A stretch of 64,000 nt of DNA from a virus (IMGVR_UViG_3300025154_000006:1-64000); one strand, 5' to 3'; numbered from the stretch's first letter, positions 7,699 to 16,267 are shown. Translations and numbers: made by a program. Notes: generated by a model not told the origin, from the sequence alone.

Positions 7699-7734
7699 AA
7701 TATCGAGGTAATTAAAATTAATTACCTCGATATT
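7699..7734 (+). terminator. Strong intrinsic terminator
   Basis: A 17-bp perfect inverted repeat (7699-7715 with 7718-7734), effectively a 15-bp stem with a 6-nt loop, ends in a T-rich tract (ATTTTATTA). It closes the first plus-strand gene block. Confidence 0.75.
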
Positions 7735-7753
7735 TTATTACCAGGAGGTAGCC

Positions 7754-7936
7754 GTGGGCATTACTATTAAGATACTTGGCATATCGCCATTTGATTGTAT
7801 ACAACTTGCCAGGGATATTGAAAATCGATATGAAGTAGACGAACTTTACTTGATGAACGATTTGGTTCCGCAACCTGTTGTTTTGCCAATGACCAAAATT
7901 TTGATGTACCAGTGTTTCTTGCATTTTCACGTGTAA
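7754..7936 (+). CDS. Hypothetical protein, 60 aa (GTG start)
   Basis: GTG 7754 sits 5 nt after a strong AGGAGGT site, and this ribosome site is the main evidence. The protein reads MGITIKILGISPFD and looks alpha/beta. It is isolated between two hairpins. Confidence 0.45.
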   Translation: MGITIKILGISPFDCIQLARDIENRYEVDELYLMNDLVPQPVVLPMTKILMYQCFLHFHV

Positions 7937-7969
7937 TGTAGTACACTGTACTTGCATCTCCCTCCTCGG

Positions 7970-8022
7970 GACAGACGGCATTCTTCTTTTAGAGTTATTT
8001 TTAGCAAAGAATGCCGTCTGTC
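7970..8022 (+). terminator. 16-bp hairpin between transcription units
   Basis: Perfect 16-bp stem (7970-7985 with 8007-8022) with a 21-nt loop, followed by GCATTTTACAG. Together with the terminator at 7699 it separates the small-gene block from the replication block. It could also be a processing or attenuation structure. Confidence 0.55.
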
Positions 8023-8040
8023 GCATTTTACAGAGAAAAT

Positions 8041-8448
8041 ATGAAACAGAAAATAAATCTAATTATCCCTTTGGGAACACCTCATCCAAATCCCTGTCCG
8101 GATTGTGGGAAAAGACTATTGCTAACGAAATTTGGCGATAAGGGTTGTGGATATGCCTGTGAAGATAGAAACAGAACTGGTTGCCGCGGAAACGCAGGGT
8201 GCCATCCCAATGGCAAGCCACTCGGAAAACCTATCGATCAGGAGGACAGACATTTGAGGGTAATCTTGCATTCTCTTATTGATCCCTACTGGCTAAACAC
8301 CCGAGCGCAAGTTCCCAAAAGAAATGCTATTTATGAATTTTTTAGAAAGAAGATGAAACTTAGCGTATTTCATGTCTCGATCTTGACAAAAGATCAGCTA
8401 AAATGGGCCATTAAGATTGCGCAGACTGATTTGAGGAAGGAGTTTTGA
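8041..8448 (+). CDS. DUF3268-like zinc-finger protein, 135 aa
   Basis: CPDCGK and a second set of cysteines (GYACEDRNRTGC) precede the run GCHPNGKPLGKP, then a conserved helical part with R..LH.LIDPYW and YEFFRKKM. This is the layout of the DUF3268 zinc-finger family found near phage primases and helicases. Start taken at ATG 8041 (MKQKINLI). The stop TGA overlaps the primase start by one base, so coupling with DNA replication is likely. Confidence 0.65.
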   Translation: MKQKINLIIPLGTPHPNPCPDCGKRLLLTKFGDKGCGYACEDRNRTGCRGNAGCHPNGKPLGKPIDQEDRHLRVILHSLIDPYWLNTRAQVPKRNAIYEFFRKKMKLSVFHVSILTKDQLKWAIKIAQTDLRKEF

Positions 8449-9437
8449 TGCAAATAGATTTCAAAACCTCAAAACGTCAATATGATTGCCGAATAGAAAT
8501 TCAAAGAGATTTAGGCAAGCCAAATGGCATTGGCTCAACGTGGATATGGCCGTGTCCGTTTCACAAAGAAAAAACAATTGGAGGATTTCATGTTTATTCT
8601 ACCGGGTTTAAATGTTATTCGTGTGGAAGACATGGAGACATTTACGATTGGTGGGTATTTTGGAGAGATAAGCCATTATCTGATGTACTAATGGCAGATG
8701 GATTAAATATTAATGATATTACTAAACGAACATCCGAAAATGCAGCAAGAATAGAAAAAGAACTCTCGCACAAGATTTCTGAGGCAAAAAGAGCACTGGA
8801 AGAATTACAATCTACCCGGAAATGGGAAATTTATCATTCCGCACTAACGGCACACGCACGCGAAATGTATAAAAAACGCGGAATTCCAGAGTGGTATCAA
8901 GATTGGAGAAAATTTGGTTTTTGTCCTAATTTCAAAGTTTGGTATAATGGCGCAGATTACTTTACGCCAAGTTTAACTATACCAATGTTTCTTACAGGCT
9001 GGACCTGCATAAACATTCGCCATCGTCTTATTAATCCGCCAGACAATACGCCCGGAAATAAATATCGCCCAGAACGTAGCGGACTTGGTACTCAATTGTT
9101 TTTAGCAAACCCAGATAAATCATCTAACCACGAATACAAATTGATCGTAGAGGGAGAATTCAAGGCTAGTGTTTGCTACGTTACATTGGGTTCTGATAAA
9201 TGGCAAGTAGTTGGACTTCCTGGAAAAAACGCAAAGTCTGACATTGCAGAACAGATAAAGGGCGGTCTTTCTGTTGTGTGCCTAGACCCAGACGCCACAA
9301 AAGAAGCCATTACTCTTGCCAAAAAGATTGGAGGACGAATGTTTGCTTTACCAGAGAAAATAGATGACATGATTATCGCAAATAAAATAACACAGATAGA
9401 CCTTAAGAATTTAATTCGTAGTGCGAACAAAGTGTGA
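8448..9437 (+). CDS. DNA primase, CHC2 zinc finger + Toprim, 329 aa
   Basis: DnaG-type primase that makes RNA primers at the fork. The zinc-binding part is CPFHKEKT...FKCYSCGRHGDIYDWW (residues ~36-68). The Toprim part has LIVEGEFKA near residue 235 (catalytic Glu) and VCLDPDA near 281 (acidic pair). It is shorter than bacterial DnaG and has no C-terminal helicase domain; a separate DnaB-like helicase lies downstream. Start taken at ATG 8448, not the in-frame TTG one codon earlier. The last codons contain a copy of the dispersed palindrome. Confidence 0.85.
   Translation: MQIDFKTSKRQYDCRIEIQRDLGKPNGIGSTWIWPCPFHKEKTIGGFHVYSTGFKCYSCGRHGDIYDWWVFWRDKPLSDVLMADGLNINDITKRTSENAARIEKELSHKISEAKRALEELQSTRKWEIYHSALTAHAREMYKKRGIPEWYQDWRKFGFCPNFKVWYNGADYFTPSLTIPMFLTGWTCINIRHRLINPPDNTPGNKYRPERSGLGTQLFLANPDKSSNHEYKLIVEGEFKASVCYVTLGSDKWQVVGLPGKNAKSDIAEQIKGGLSVVCLDPDATKEAITLAKKIGGRMFALPEKIDDMIIANKITQIDLKNLIRSANKV
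9414..9428. repeat. Dispersed palindrome, copy 3
   Basis: ATTCGTAGTGCGAAC, inside the last codons of the primase gene; first base differs from consensus. Confidence 0.75.
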
Positions 9438-9478
9438 AAAACTCATAGAAAACTCGTTACGCACAATGAGGCAAAACG

Positions 9479-9487
9479 TGATATAAA
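9479..9487 (+). promoter_or_regulatory. Possible extended -10 promoter
   Basis: TGATATAAA, one mismatch from TGnTATAAT, in the 69-nt gap after the primase gene. It would serve the 9507 gene and possibly the helicase loader and helicase. Confidence 0.35.
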
Positions 9488-9506
9488 TTCAAGAGAGGAA
9501 ATCACC

Positions 9507-9755
9507 ATGCGTTATTATGAAAAACCCAAGAAACCGTTGAGAAATTGGCAAATGATAAAACGGGTAAAAATTTTCAGGGAGGCACTTTCTGAAATGCCCG
9601 AAGAGTTTAAGCGCGCCATGAATATATTTCGTATCGTTCTTGTTGAACAATTCTGTTCAAGGAACAACCTGTCAGACAGGGAAGACATTTCTGCGTTCTA
9701 CGTAGACGCTGTATTGGCAGAACTTGTTATCAAACAATTACTTAGTTTTGACTAG
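9507..9755 (+). CDS. Hypothetical protein, 82 aa
   Basis: Basic N-terminus (MRYYEKPKKPLRNW) and a helical remainder. Lies between primase and helicase-loader genes, nine nt before the next start. Possibly replication-related by position only. Confidence 0.6.
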   Translation: MRYYEKPKKPLRNWQMIKRVKIFREALSEMPEEFKRAMNIFRIVLVEQFCSRNNLSDREDISAFYVDAVLAELVIKQLLSFD

Positions 9756-9763
9756 GAGAAGAC

Positions 9764-10246
9764 ATGATAATTTATGATCCCAATGACGATCCTGGCGCTT
9801 TTCCCGAGGCCGAGTACGAGGACATTGACGAAAGCGGCAATCCGCCACAGACAAAAGAGCGCAAAAAGACCATGAAAGAAGCGGCGCTTTCGCCAAAGAC
9901 GCCACTACAGCAAAAAGCACTCTACGCTTGCAGAGGGCGTCAGTATTTCGGCACTACGGCGCAGCGCAAATTGTTTCAGAAGATTGAAGCCAAAGCCATT
10001 GGCGCAGATCAACAAAGCCGTCTCTGGGCAGCCTGGATGGATGATCGAATTGGGTGGGCGGCAAAATATCGCTGGAGCATAGAAATGCTTGTGACGGCCA
10101 TTGAAAACAAAGTTAAATATGACGAATGGAAATCTCGACACGCTAGTCTTGTCCTGGCGAGGCCGTCCGTAGAACAACTTGCCGGTGTGGTTGAGAACAG
10201 AATGAAGGAATTAAAACATGACGGATCAGACCAGTCTGACTATTGA
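9764..10246 (+). CDS. Hypothetical protein beside helicase loader, 160 aa
   Basis: An acidic N-terminus (DPNDDPGAFPEAEYEDIDE) is followed by a basic helical core containing WAAWMDDRIGWAAKY. It overlaps the DnaC-like gene by 29 bases. Position between primase and loader suggests a replisome-organising role, comparable to phage O/DnaD-type proteins. This is inference; no such domain is evident. Confidence 0.6.
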   Translation: MIIYDPNDDPGAFPEAEYEDIDESGNPPQTKERKKTMKEAALSPKTPLQQKALYACRGRQYFGTTAQRKLFQKIEAKAIGADQQSRLWAAWMDDRIGWAAKYRWSIEMLVTAIENKVKYDEWKSRHASLVLARPSVEQLAGVVENRMKELKHDGSDQSDY

Positions 10247-11054
10247 TCACGCAGGAACTGCCGCGGCTTGGACATTCTGGATGGGCTATTTTCGGCAGCG
10301 ACAGGGTAAATTTCCTGGCTTCGATGTTCGTAAAGCAACCAAAAAAGACGTGCTTGGTCTTGGGAATGGCGACGAATGTCCCTTTTGCCACGGAACCGAG
10401 ATAATCAAGTTTAGGGAAACGGTTCGCACTACGAACTATAATCTTGATGCGGTTCTATGTGTTTGTTGCCTGATGCGAGTTACGGCAGGATCAAGAGACG
10501 AAGAATCGCCATGGCAATCTAAAACCGTAGCAGAATTGAAAGAACTTGACATTCCAAAAGGGTCTGCGGGGTTTACCAAAATCATAAAACAAGAAACTGC
10601 CAGATTTATTCGCGATCTTGGAATATGGGTTTATCTTAGTGGTACTTACGGTTGTGGGAAAACAGCACTTGCCTATGCGGTAAAGTCAAACCTACGAGGA
10701 ATTTCTACCTATGTCAACGTGGCAGATCTATCAGACAAAATCTATGAGGCTACCGGAAAACATACCCTAAACGACTTAACCGACAGTCTAATTGGCATTC
10801 CGGTGCTTATTGTTGATGATCTTGGAGCAGAACACTCTACGGATTATCTATATTCTGTACTTTATAAGGTCATAAATGGCAGATACGCAAGAGGGTTTGA
10901 TAGGCCGACTTATATAACGTCCAACCTTCCTATAGGCGAACTCAAGGTATCTACCGTTGACAATCTTCGCAGAATTGCCAGTCGTTTATCAGACAACGAA
11001 CTTGTTGTAGAACTCGTATCAAAACAAGCAGATTATCGAGGGATGAAGAAATGA
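10218..11054 (+). CDS. DnaC-like helicase loader ATPase, 278 aa
   Basis: AAA+ ATPase that would load the replicative helicase on DNA. A zinc ribbon (CPFC near residue 55, CVCC near 80) precedes the ATPase: Walker A GTYGCGKTA near residue 143, Walker B VLIVDDLGAE near 194, sensor-1 YITSNLP near 231, and an arginine-finger region RRIASRLSD near 250. The length and order match DnaC/IstB-type loaders. Overlaps the next gene by four bases; the helicase is two genes downstream. A palindrome copy lies in the zinc-ribbon coding part. Confidence 0.85.
   Translation: MTDQTSLTIDHAGTAAAWTFWMGYFRQRQGKFPGFDVRKATKKDVLGLGNGDECPFCHGTEIIKFRETVRTTNYNLDAVLCVCCLMRVTAGSRDEESPWQSKTVAELKELDIPKGSAGFTKIIKQETARFIRDLGIWVYLSGTYGCGKTALAYAVKSNLRGISTYVNVADLSDKIYEATGKHTLNDLTDSLIGIPVLIVDDLGAEHSTDYLYSVLYKVINGRYARGFDRPTYITSNLPIGELKVSTVDNLRRIASRLSDNELVVELVSKQADYRGMKK
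10432..10446. repeat. Dispersed palindrome, copy 4
   Basis: GTTCGCACTACGAAC, within the helicase-loader coding sequence; identical to copy 1. Confidence 0.85.
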
Positions 11055-11455
11055 CAGTAACAAAAGACCAAATTGCAAATTTGTTAAACGAGTACAAGAC
11101 GGATAAATTAGTTGCCATAAACGTATTGGGTATGCAACTTGAAAGTAATCTTGGATTAGCCGGAGGTCATTTTTGGGTTGGCAACGGCGTTCGGTTTGGC
11201 GAAATGAGACAGTGTGATCTATGGAGATTTAGTGACGATTTTTCTTGTGCTTGGGACGTGTTGGAGTTTCTTTCACAGAAGTACGAATGCTCAACCGCCG
11301 TTGGTCGCGAATATCCTTTCAATAGAGGCGTTTACGTAGCGCGAATGGTTGGCGGAAGGTATCAATACAATAACCCAGAATTGAAACTTTATGCCCTTGC
11401 CGAAACCGCGCCACTTGCTATCTGCCGTTTGGCATTACTTACGGTGGCAAAATGA
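11051..11455 (+). CDS. Phage ABA-sandwich-like protein, 134 aa
   Basis: A pattern of paired tryptophans (DLWRFSDDFSCAWDVLEFL) and a conserved end, ETAPLAICRLALLTV, match small phage ABA-sandwich domain proteins. Their function is unknown. It lies between loader and helicase with four-base overlaps on both sides, suggesting coordinated expression. Confidence 0.6.
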   Translation: MTVTKDQIANLLNEYKTDKLVAINVLGMQLESNLGLAGGHFWVGNGVRFGEMRQCDLWRFSDDFSCAWDVLEFLSQKYECSTAVGREYPFNRGVYVARMVGGRYQYNNPELKLYALAETAPLAICRLALLTVAK

Positions 11456-12399
11456 TAAAGAGACTACATGAGATAGTTGAAGAACGCAGACTAGAGTTGA
11501 TCGAGTGGCAGAAGGACCCAGATGAACATCGTCCTATTTCAACTGGAATAACCGCGCTTGATGATCTGTTTGGCGGCTTTCCCAGGTATCCGTTTTACTT
11601 TGCTCTGATAGGAAGAATGAAAAGCGGGAAAAGCACCGTGGGTCTAAACCTAACACTTGCCCTGTGCGCTAATTCCCAAAAGCCCACCATTCTATATACG
11701 CTTGAAGAATCTAATAGAGAGGTTGCCGATAGGGTTATCGCAAAGTCAACAAGTGTTGGTCGTAGTGACATCTTTAATCTTAGGCTTACTTATGAGATGT
11801 TCCAAGAGATGACCCGAGCAGTAGAAGAGTGTAAAGAATTTAGTTATTATGTAAATGATCATTTATCTAACCTAACCGACATTCTTACGGATGCAAAGAA
11901 GAATAAAGTGACCCAGATCATCATTGATAACTTTCAGCTACTTACAGGAGGCAAAGGGCAATCAAAGAGAGAACAGTTAGAGTATTTATCTCAACAGATT
12001 ATGCGCGCCAGGCAGGAAGGCATGACAATATTCCTGGTTAGTCAGGGAAACGACAAGGACGGTTCTTTTGGGTCCGAACAAGTACTAAAAGACGCCAATA
12101 TCGTTGTTGGTATTGATTTAGTTCATATTGACTCAACAGATAAGAATAGTGCTATTCTGGATACCATGAGGCGGCTTACGGTACGGCTTTCTAGGTTTTC
12201 TTCAATGGGCACTCATGCAGATATATTCTTTGATGGAGAACACTCACGCATACTTCAATTAGAAACAGTAATGCCCGATGATATAGACTTCTATATCAGA
12301 ACACTTGATAAACACGGAAGCGCAGAACAGGCAATTGTCGAACCGGCCATACCAGAACCAGAAATGGAAGAGAACCTTCCAATAGTAATAGGAGAATAA
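11452..12399 (+). CDS. DnaB-like replicative helicase, 315 aa
   Basis: RecA-fold motor of the DnaB C-terminal type. Walker A IGRMKSGKST near residue 53; TILYTLEES acidic catalytic region near 82; Walker B QIIIDNFQLL near 160; polar LVSQGND near 198. There is no DnaB N-terminal domain, so it is shorter than bacterial DnaB (~450 residues) and resembles minimal phage helicases. The gene set primase, loader and helicase forms a self-contained priming module. Confidence 0.85.
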   Translation: MIKRLHEIVEERRLELIEWQKDPDEHRPISTGITALDDLFGGFPRYPFYFALIGRMKSGKSTVGLNLTLALCANSQKPTILYTLEESNREVADRVIAKSTSVGRSDIFNLRLTYEMFQEMTRAVEECKEFSYYVNDHLSNLTDILTDAKKNKVTQIIIDNFQLLTGGKGQSKREQLEYLSQQIMRARQEGMTIFLVSQGNDKDGSFGSEQVLKDANIVVGIDLVHIDSTDKNSAILDTMRRLTVRLSRFSSMGTHADIFFDGEHSRILQLETVMPDDIDFYIRTLDKHGSAEQAIVEPAIPEPEMEENLPIVIGE

Positions 12400-12401
12400 A
12401 C

Positions 12402-12731
12402 TTGAACATCTTTTCAATATTCGCGTCATACTTACTTTATAAGTTAGGTGTATTTATGGATCACAGTGCGAATTTCTTTTACCGCAAGGCGCATGTTCGG
12501 GCCACGGTAGGTAGGCAATTGTTTAACTCTCCGCCTACAGATCGCAATCTCTATGTTATTGTTTACAAGAAAGGAGATAGCGCCTTTGTCTCAATGGGAT
12601 ATAATAATGTCTGGGATGAAGAGAAACTGAAACAAAAGTATATGCTTTCCAAGGGAGAAGTTGTATATTTTGAGAGTATTTCTGATTTCCGCAAGAATGG
12701 CCTAAATGCAATCTGGACTAAAAACGAGTAG
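12402..12731 (+). CDS. Hypothetical protein, 109 aa (TTG start)
   Basis: TTG 12402 lies two bases after the helicase stop, with AGGAG about 8 nt upstream. An in-frame ATG at 12456 has no clear ribosome site. With the TTG start the protein has a hydrophobic N-terminal stretch (IFSIFASYLLYKLGVF) that could be a membrane anchor. Function unknown. Confidence 0.55.
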   Translation: MNIFSIFASYLLYKLGVFMDHSANFFYRKAHVRATVGRQLFNSPPTDRNLYVIVYKKGDSAFVSMGYNNVWDEEKLKQKYMLSKGEVVYFESISDFRKNGLNAIWTKNE

Positions 12732-12775
12732 TACCCTGGCAATCCTGCCCAATATATAAATACAAGGAGAATAAA

Positions 12776-12925
12776 ATGTTTGAAATTATCGAAGATGTAA
12801 AAAGGGGCAAACGCAACGCGAGTGATATTTATGGTTTTGCGCTTTGGTGGCCTGGAAAGACATTCTGGATTTGGTTCCTTTTTGCTATTATGGGAACGGT
12901 GCTTGTAGTCTTATTTCACAAGTAG
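12776..12925 (+). CDS. Small membrane protein, 49 aa
   Basis: Reads MFEIIEDVKRGKRNAS and then a single membrane segment (FWIWFLFAIMGTVLVVLF). AAGGAG precedes the ATG at good spacing. Probably inserted with the charged N-terminus in the cytoplasm. Function unknown. Confidence 0.6.
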   Translation: MFEIIEDVKRGKRNASDIYGFALWWPGKTFWIWFLFAIMGTVLVVLFHK

Positions 12926-12980
12926 TTAATATCATCTTCTCAACCGACCACCTCCGCTTCGGCAAATGTGCAAATGTAGA

Positions 12981-13019
12981 ACCTGAATGATTACAGGTGC
13001 GGTCCATAGAATTATGGAC
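12981..13019 (+). promoter_or_regulatory. Two hairpins in the leader of the HTH genes
   Basis: ACCTG 12981-12985 pairs with CAGGT 12994-12998, and GTCCATA 13002-13008 pairs with TATGGAC 13013-13019. Both lie in the 145-nt gap between the small membrane gene and the HTH gene at 13071, so they may control expression of the regulators. Confidence 0.4.
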
Positions 13020-13070
13020 TTAGGTTGTCTAATGGGCGTAAAGCCGTCCAACTTTTCAAAAGGAGATAAT

Positions 13071-13277
13071 ATGGGACTGCGTGGACCAAAACGATCTGAA
13101 AAACACAAGAAAGTTATGGAACTTATTAAAACGAAATCTGCATCAGAGATTTCTCGCATTCTTGGAATATCAAGAGAGCGCGTAAGACAAATCATTTACG
13201 CCAATGGCGGATATGCCGAAGAGTATGTTGTGCATCCGTTTGGCAAGCATAACCAAAAGAGGAAACATGCTTCTTAG
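13071..13277 (+). CDS. Small HTH DNA-binding protein (sigma-region-4-like), 68 aa
   Basis: Start taken at ATG 13071 (MGLRGPKRSEKH) behind AAGGAG. The core ASEISRILGISRERVRQIIY is a helix-turn-helix of the sigma-70 region 4 type. A candidate transcription regulator and one possible reader of the dispersed palindrome, although nothing directly links the two. Overlaps the next regulator gene. Confidence 0.75.
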   Translation: MGLRGPKRSEKHKKVMELIKTKSASEISRILGISRERVRQIIYANGGYAEEYVVHPFGKHNQKRKHAS

Positions 13278-13512
13278 CGATAAACAGTTACTACTTCTAT
13301 TATGCGTTTCAGAAAAGAGGAAGATTGTAGACATTTCTAAAATCATTGGTCGTTCGCAGAGAACTGTACAAGTGCTTCTGGAAGAACTAGAGAAGCTTGG
13401 CTATCTTGAGAATACTTACGGTCCCAACGGTGGCGGCAAAACCGCTGGTAGGCACTTGACGCCAAGTACAATTAAACTCCTGCAACAAACAGGACACAGG
13501 AATATCAAATAG
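13267..13512 (+). CDS. Winged-HTH regulator-like protein, 81 aa
   Basis: Start taken at ATG 13267 (MLLSDKQLLLL), 11 bases inside the previous gene. Residues ~22-48 (IVDISKIIGRSQRTVQVLLEELEKLGYL) form a winged helix-turn-helix of the MarR/DeoR-like type. Two DNA-binding genes in tandem suggest a regulatory pair. Confidence 0.7.
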   Translation: MLLSDKQLLLLLCVSEKRKIVDISKIIGRSQRTVQVLLEELEKLGYLENTYGPNGGGKTAGRHLTPSTIKLLQQTGHRNIK

Positions 13513-13521
13513 GAGAAGAAA

Positions 13522-13917
13522 ATGATCTCCCAACAACTTCAATATTTCATAACTTTCGTTCGGAATGATATAAAGAAGCGCACAGAACAGGAAAACTATG
13601 TTGAAACGGTCACTTCCGACGCCGCAAGAATTACGTTGATTATTGCCATTCGCCAGATTTTCCCAGATACTATCAAAAACCGAGACTTGCGACTTGGTAT
13701 AATCATGGCGCTTACTGGAATTCCCATATCTTCACAGAACGATCTGCCCGCGGCGTGTACATCTTCGTTAATTGGAGCCATAAATGATAATCTTGCCCGA
13801 GATACTACAGGAAGCATTTCCAGAGAACTCCAGGATGCGGTTGAAGGCTTACATTATTTCTACCCGTGGAAAATACTTGAACCCAGGGAGCCCGACATGG
13901 ATTTGTCCCATTTGTAA
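13522..13917 (+). CDS. Hypothetical protein, 131 aa
   Basis: Helical, soluble, no motif recognised. AGGAG precedes the ATG. The last 134 bases overlap the next gene in another frame, an unusually long overlap for this genome; one of the two starts may be wrong. Confidence 0.55.
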   Translation: MISQQLQYFITFVRNDIKKRTEQENYVETVTSDAARITLIIAIRQIFPDTIKNRDLRLGIIMALTGIPISSQNDLPAACTSSLIGAINDNLARDTTGSISRELQDAVEGLHYFYPWKILEPREPDMDLSHL

Positions 13918-14224
13918 TGGAAAAATGGATAAATATATTCCTTTTGATATGCACGAGGCATTAATTTCAAGAGGACAAGTACAAGGAAGTCCATTTGCAT
14001 TCTTAATATACCACCCGTGTAACGTAGTTTTGAGGCACAATAGCATAACAGGTTGCAGGCACGAAGGTGGAGTGGGCGGCAGCGAGATATTTGCTAAGTG
14101 CGCCAAGCAAATTGCACATTATGAAACCAGCGAAAGGGTTACTGGTTATCTTATTGCAATGCAAGAGTACTTTCCGGTCGTGGCCCGCGATGTGCTACAG
14201 CGGTTTCTTTCACTTGGAGAATAA
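13784..14224 (+). CDS. Zinc-binding hypothetical protein, 146 aa
   Basis: CPICNGKMD near residue 41, HPCNVV near 76 and CRHEGG near 90 suggest a zinc site. The start at 13784 has GGAG 9 nt upstream but overlaps the previous gene by 134 bases. A later start at 13835 would reduce the overlap and still keep the cysteines. Function unknown. Confidence 0.55.
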   Translation: MIILPEILQEAFPENSRMRLKAYIISTRGKYLNPGSPTWICPICNGKMDKYIPFDMHEALISRGQVQGSPFAFLIYHPCNVVLRHNSITGCRHEGGVGGSEIFAKCAKQIAHYETSERVTGYLIAMQEYFPVVARDVLQRFLSLGE

Positions 14225-14226
14225 AA

Positions 14227-14427
14227 ATGTCCATTATTCAAACAAATACATGGACTTGCGAAATCTGCGGAAAAGTATCTGTTGACACACATGAGGTTTG
14301 GCTTTATTCCGATCCCGTTGTAAAACCACCAAATGACGAGAATTGGTATCACGTAGGAGAATTCTTCAAAGAAAAACTGGCCTGTCCAAAATGCGTTAAG
14401 AAATATGGAAACCAAGAGGAACAATAA
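14227..14427 (+). CDS. Zinc-ribbon protein, 66 aa
   Basis: CEICGK at residues ~11-16 and CPKCVK near 53 make a four-cysteine ribbon. Stop overlaps the next start by one base. Function unknown. Confidence 0.6.
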   Translation: MSIIQTNTWTCEICGKVSVDTHEVWLYSDPVVKPPNDENWYHVGEFFKEKLACPKCVKKYGNQEEQ

Positions 14428-14579
14428 TGAAACACTATTACAAAAAAGCATTGTACATTGCCACAGAAGAAGCATACGAAAATGAAGTAATTGATACGGC
14501 AATGAAAGATTTGATAATTGGCGAAGACAAAGACTTCGCAGATAAAGAAGATTGGATTACTTGTCATATTTCAGAGTAG
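14427..14579 (+). CDS. Hypothetical small protein, 50 aa
   Basis: Reads MKHYYKKALYIATEEAYE; overlaps the previous stop (TAATG) and ends 25 nt before the next start. Acidic second half. Coding is supported mainly by the compact spacing. Confidence 0.5.
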   Translation: MKHYYKKALYIATEEAYENEVIDTAMKDLIIGEDKDFADKEDWITCHISE

Positions 14580-14604
14580 CTAGAAAAAGCAGAAGAGGAA
14601 GTAA

Positions 14605-15159
14605 ATGCCAGACGGAAAAACCCATCATAAATATTATAAAAGTGTCGGTTGGCCGATAGTTATTGTTCTATCGTTATTTGTTCTAGGATGGACACTTGTA
14701 GTTGATAGGGCTAATGCTGGTTGGTATCTTGAGTTCGCATTCTGGCTTTATCCACACTATCTAAGCGCCGCAGTCTGCGAACCGGACCTAGACTTACTTG
14801 GTGTGTCGTCTAGTGATGGGGTTATGCTTAGAAAACTTGGATGTGTGGGAGTACCGATTTTTGCTTATTGGGCTTTCTATGCCGCTATGATTCGTTATCT
14901 ATCAAAGACTTTTGGATTTGGTGGTATATTTGGCGGACACAGAAGTAAGTTGAGCCATAGTCTATTTCCCGGAACCGTAATCAGAATGGCATTTGTTGAC
15001 TTCCCGTTCTTTGCAGGATACTGGTTATTTTCACGGTTCGCAGTACGAACATTTAGCGTTTCGTTTTGGGATATAACAATTTTTTTGCTGGCACAATTTG
15101 CGGCTTTGGGTGTTAGCGACAGTATACATATATGGCTTGACAAAAATCATGGAGAATAA
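14605..15159 (+). CDS. DUF2227-like membrane metal-binding protein, 184 aa
   Basis: Begins MPDGKTHHKYY with paired histidines, then a membrane segment. CEPDLDLLG follows near residue 58, then HRSKLSHSLFPGT near 112 and DSIHIWLD near the C-terminus, all in the order of the DUF2227/YdjM-like putative metal-dependent hydrolases. Several hydrophobic segments make it an inner-membrane protein. The role in phages is unknown; host envelope alteration is a guess. It contains a palindrome copy. Confidence 0.7.
   Translation: MPDGKTHHKYYKSVGWPIVIVLSLFVLGWTLVVDRANAGWYLEFAFWLYPHYLSAAVCEPDLDLLGVSSSDGVMLRKLGCVGVPIFAYWAFYAAMIRYLSKTFGFGGIFGGHRSKLSHSLFPGTVIRMAFVDFPFFAGYWLFSRFAVRTFSVSFWDITIFLLAQFAALGVSDSIHIWLDKNHGE
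15036..15050. repeat. Dispersed palindrome, copy 5
   Basis: GTTCGCAGTACGAAC, inside the DUF2227-like coding sequence. Confidence 0.85.
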
Positions 15160-15162
15160 GTT

Positions 15163-16212
15163 ATGAATAGTGAAGATATCAGAGAGCTTGGACAGGAAGA
15201 ACAGGAGCGCTTGGCAGAAGCACGGAAGAACTTTTGCTTACTTAGGCCAGAACCAGTACTTGAGGATATTGTATTTGATGAACCCATTTACGTAGAGCCA
15301 ACTTTCAAAGGCGAGTTTGGTCTTCAAAGCGCCTCGATGTGGCTTTCTGTGATTGGGTCCGTGATCGTCTCTGCTCTGACCGTTGGTATCATGTTGTTTA
15401 TTTCGGCAATTAGGACGGATGCCAATCTGCTAAATACTGAATCTGGCGATTGGATTATCTCATTGGCAAAGGTAATGCCAGTAGCCTTTCTGTTTGCTGG
15501 CATGATTGCCTTTGAAGGATATGCTCTATCTCACGGATTGGCGGTTGGCAGAGAGAAGGGAAAAGAAAGCTTTTCTCCGTGGGCGCTGATTGCCTCGTTT
15601 GCAGTAATGTGTTTTGCTGGCCTTATGCGTTCATTTGGACTTGCAGATATGGCAAACGCAAGCGAATTAGTAATGTTTATCTATAATCTTGTTACGGTTC
15701 TGGTTATTATCTCTATGGGCGTAGGTGCGCCGCTAATTGTTTACTTTGGAGCAATCAATATTGGAGCATTTACGTCTAAGTTTGAGGAGAAGAAGAAGCA
15801 CAGTAAAGAAGAATTTCACAAAGAATTGATTACCGCAAAAGAGAAACACCAGCAAGAAAAAGATGATTTTTATGCTAGTTATCAGAAGCGTATCGATAAG
15901 TGGTTTTTGGATTTTGAAAAGTATTATCGTTCGTCCGCAGATCAGTTGTTTGGCGTAGATCGTACCAGGCAACGCGCAACTAAAACAAGTAGCCAGGCCA
16001 GTCGCCACGAAGAGGTTGCAGAGAATGTCAGAGCTAAAGTTAGGGGCTTCCTAAAACAATCGGACATCTTGCCAAGTCAAGTTGGTAAAGAAGGTGTAAT
16101 CTCTGTGGCGCGGATCAACGATGAACTTGGAATTACCGATGCGGTTACGAAGAATAATGTAAGTGTTTATATCAACGGTTTCAAGAACTTAGAACTCACT
16201 GGAAAGTGGTAG
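15163..16212 (+). CDS. Multi-pass membrane protein with coiled-coil tail, 349 aa
   Basis: Four predicted membrane segments (residues ~58-83, ~103-123, ~141-160, ~168-200) are followed by a charged coiled coil (EEKKKHSKEEFHKELITAKEKH) and a C-terminal part resembling a winged-helix (VGKEGVISVARINDELGITD). It could anchor phage DNA or replication to the membrane, but that is inference. It ends 55 nt before the Rad52-like gene and its promoter. Confidence 0.65.
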   Translation: MNSEDIRELGQEEQERLAEARKNFCLLRPEPVLEDIVFDEPIYVEPTFKGEFGLQSASMWLSVIGSVIVSALTVGIMLFISAIRTDANLLNTESGDWIISLAKVMPVAFLFAGMIAFEGYALSHGLAVGREKGKESFSPWALIASFAVMCFAGLMRSFGLADMANASELVMFIYNLVTVLVIISMGVGAPLIVYFGAINIGAFTSKFEEKKKHSKEEFHKELITAKEKHQQEKDDFYASYQKRIDKWFLDFEKYYRSSADQLFGVDRTRQRATKTSSQASRHEEVAENVRAKVRGFLKQSDILPSQVGKEGVISVARINDELGITDAVTKNNVSVYINGFKNLELTGKW

Positions 16213-16213
16213 G

Positions 16214-16240
16214 TTGAATTTATACCTATCGTGATATAAT
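16214..16240 (+). promoter_or_regulatory. Promoter of the Rad52-like gene
   Basis: TTGAAT (16214-16219), 15-bp spacer, TATAAT (16235-16240) preceded by TGA, making an extended -10. This is the best promoter in the plus-strand block. Transcription would start near 16247, 20 nt before the ATG. Confidence 0.65.
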
Positions 16241-16267
16241 AGTTCTATACACAAAAAGGAGAACAAA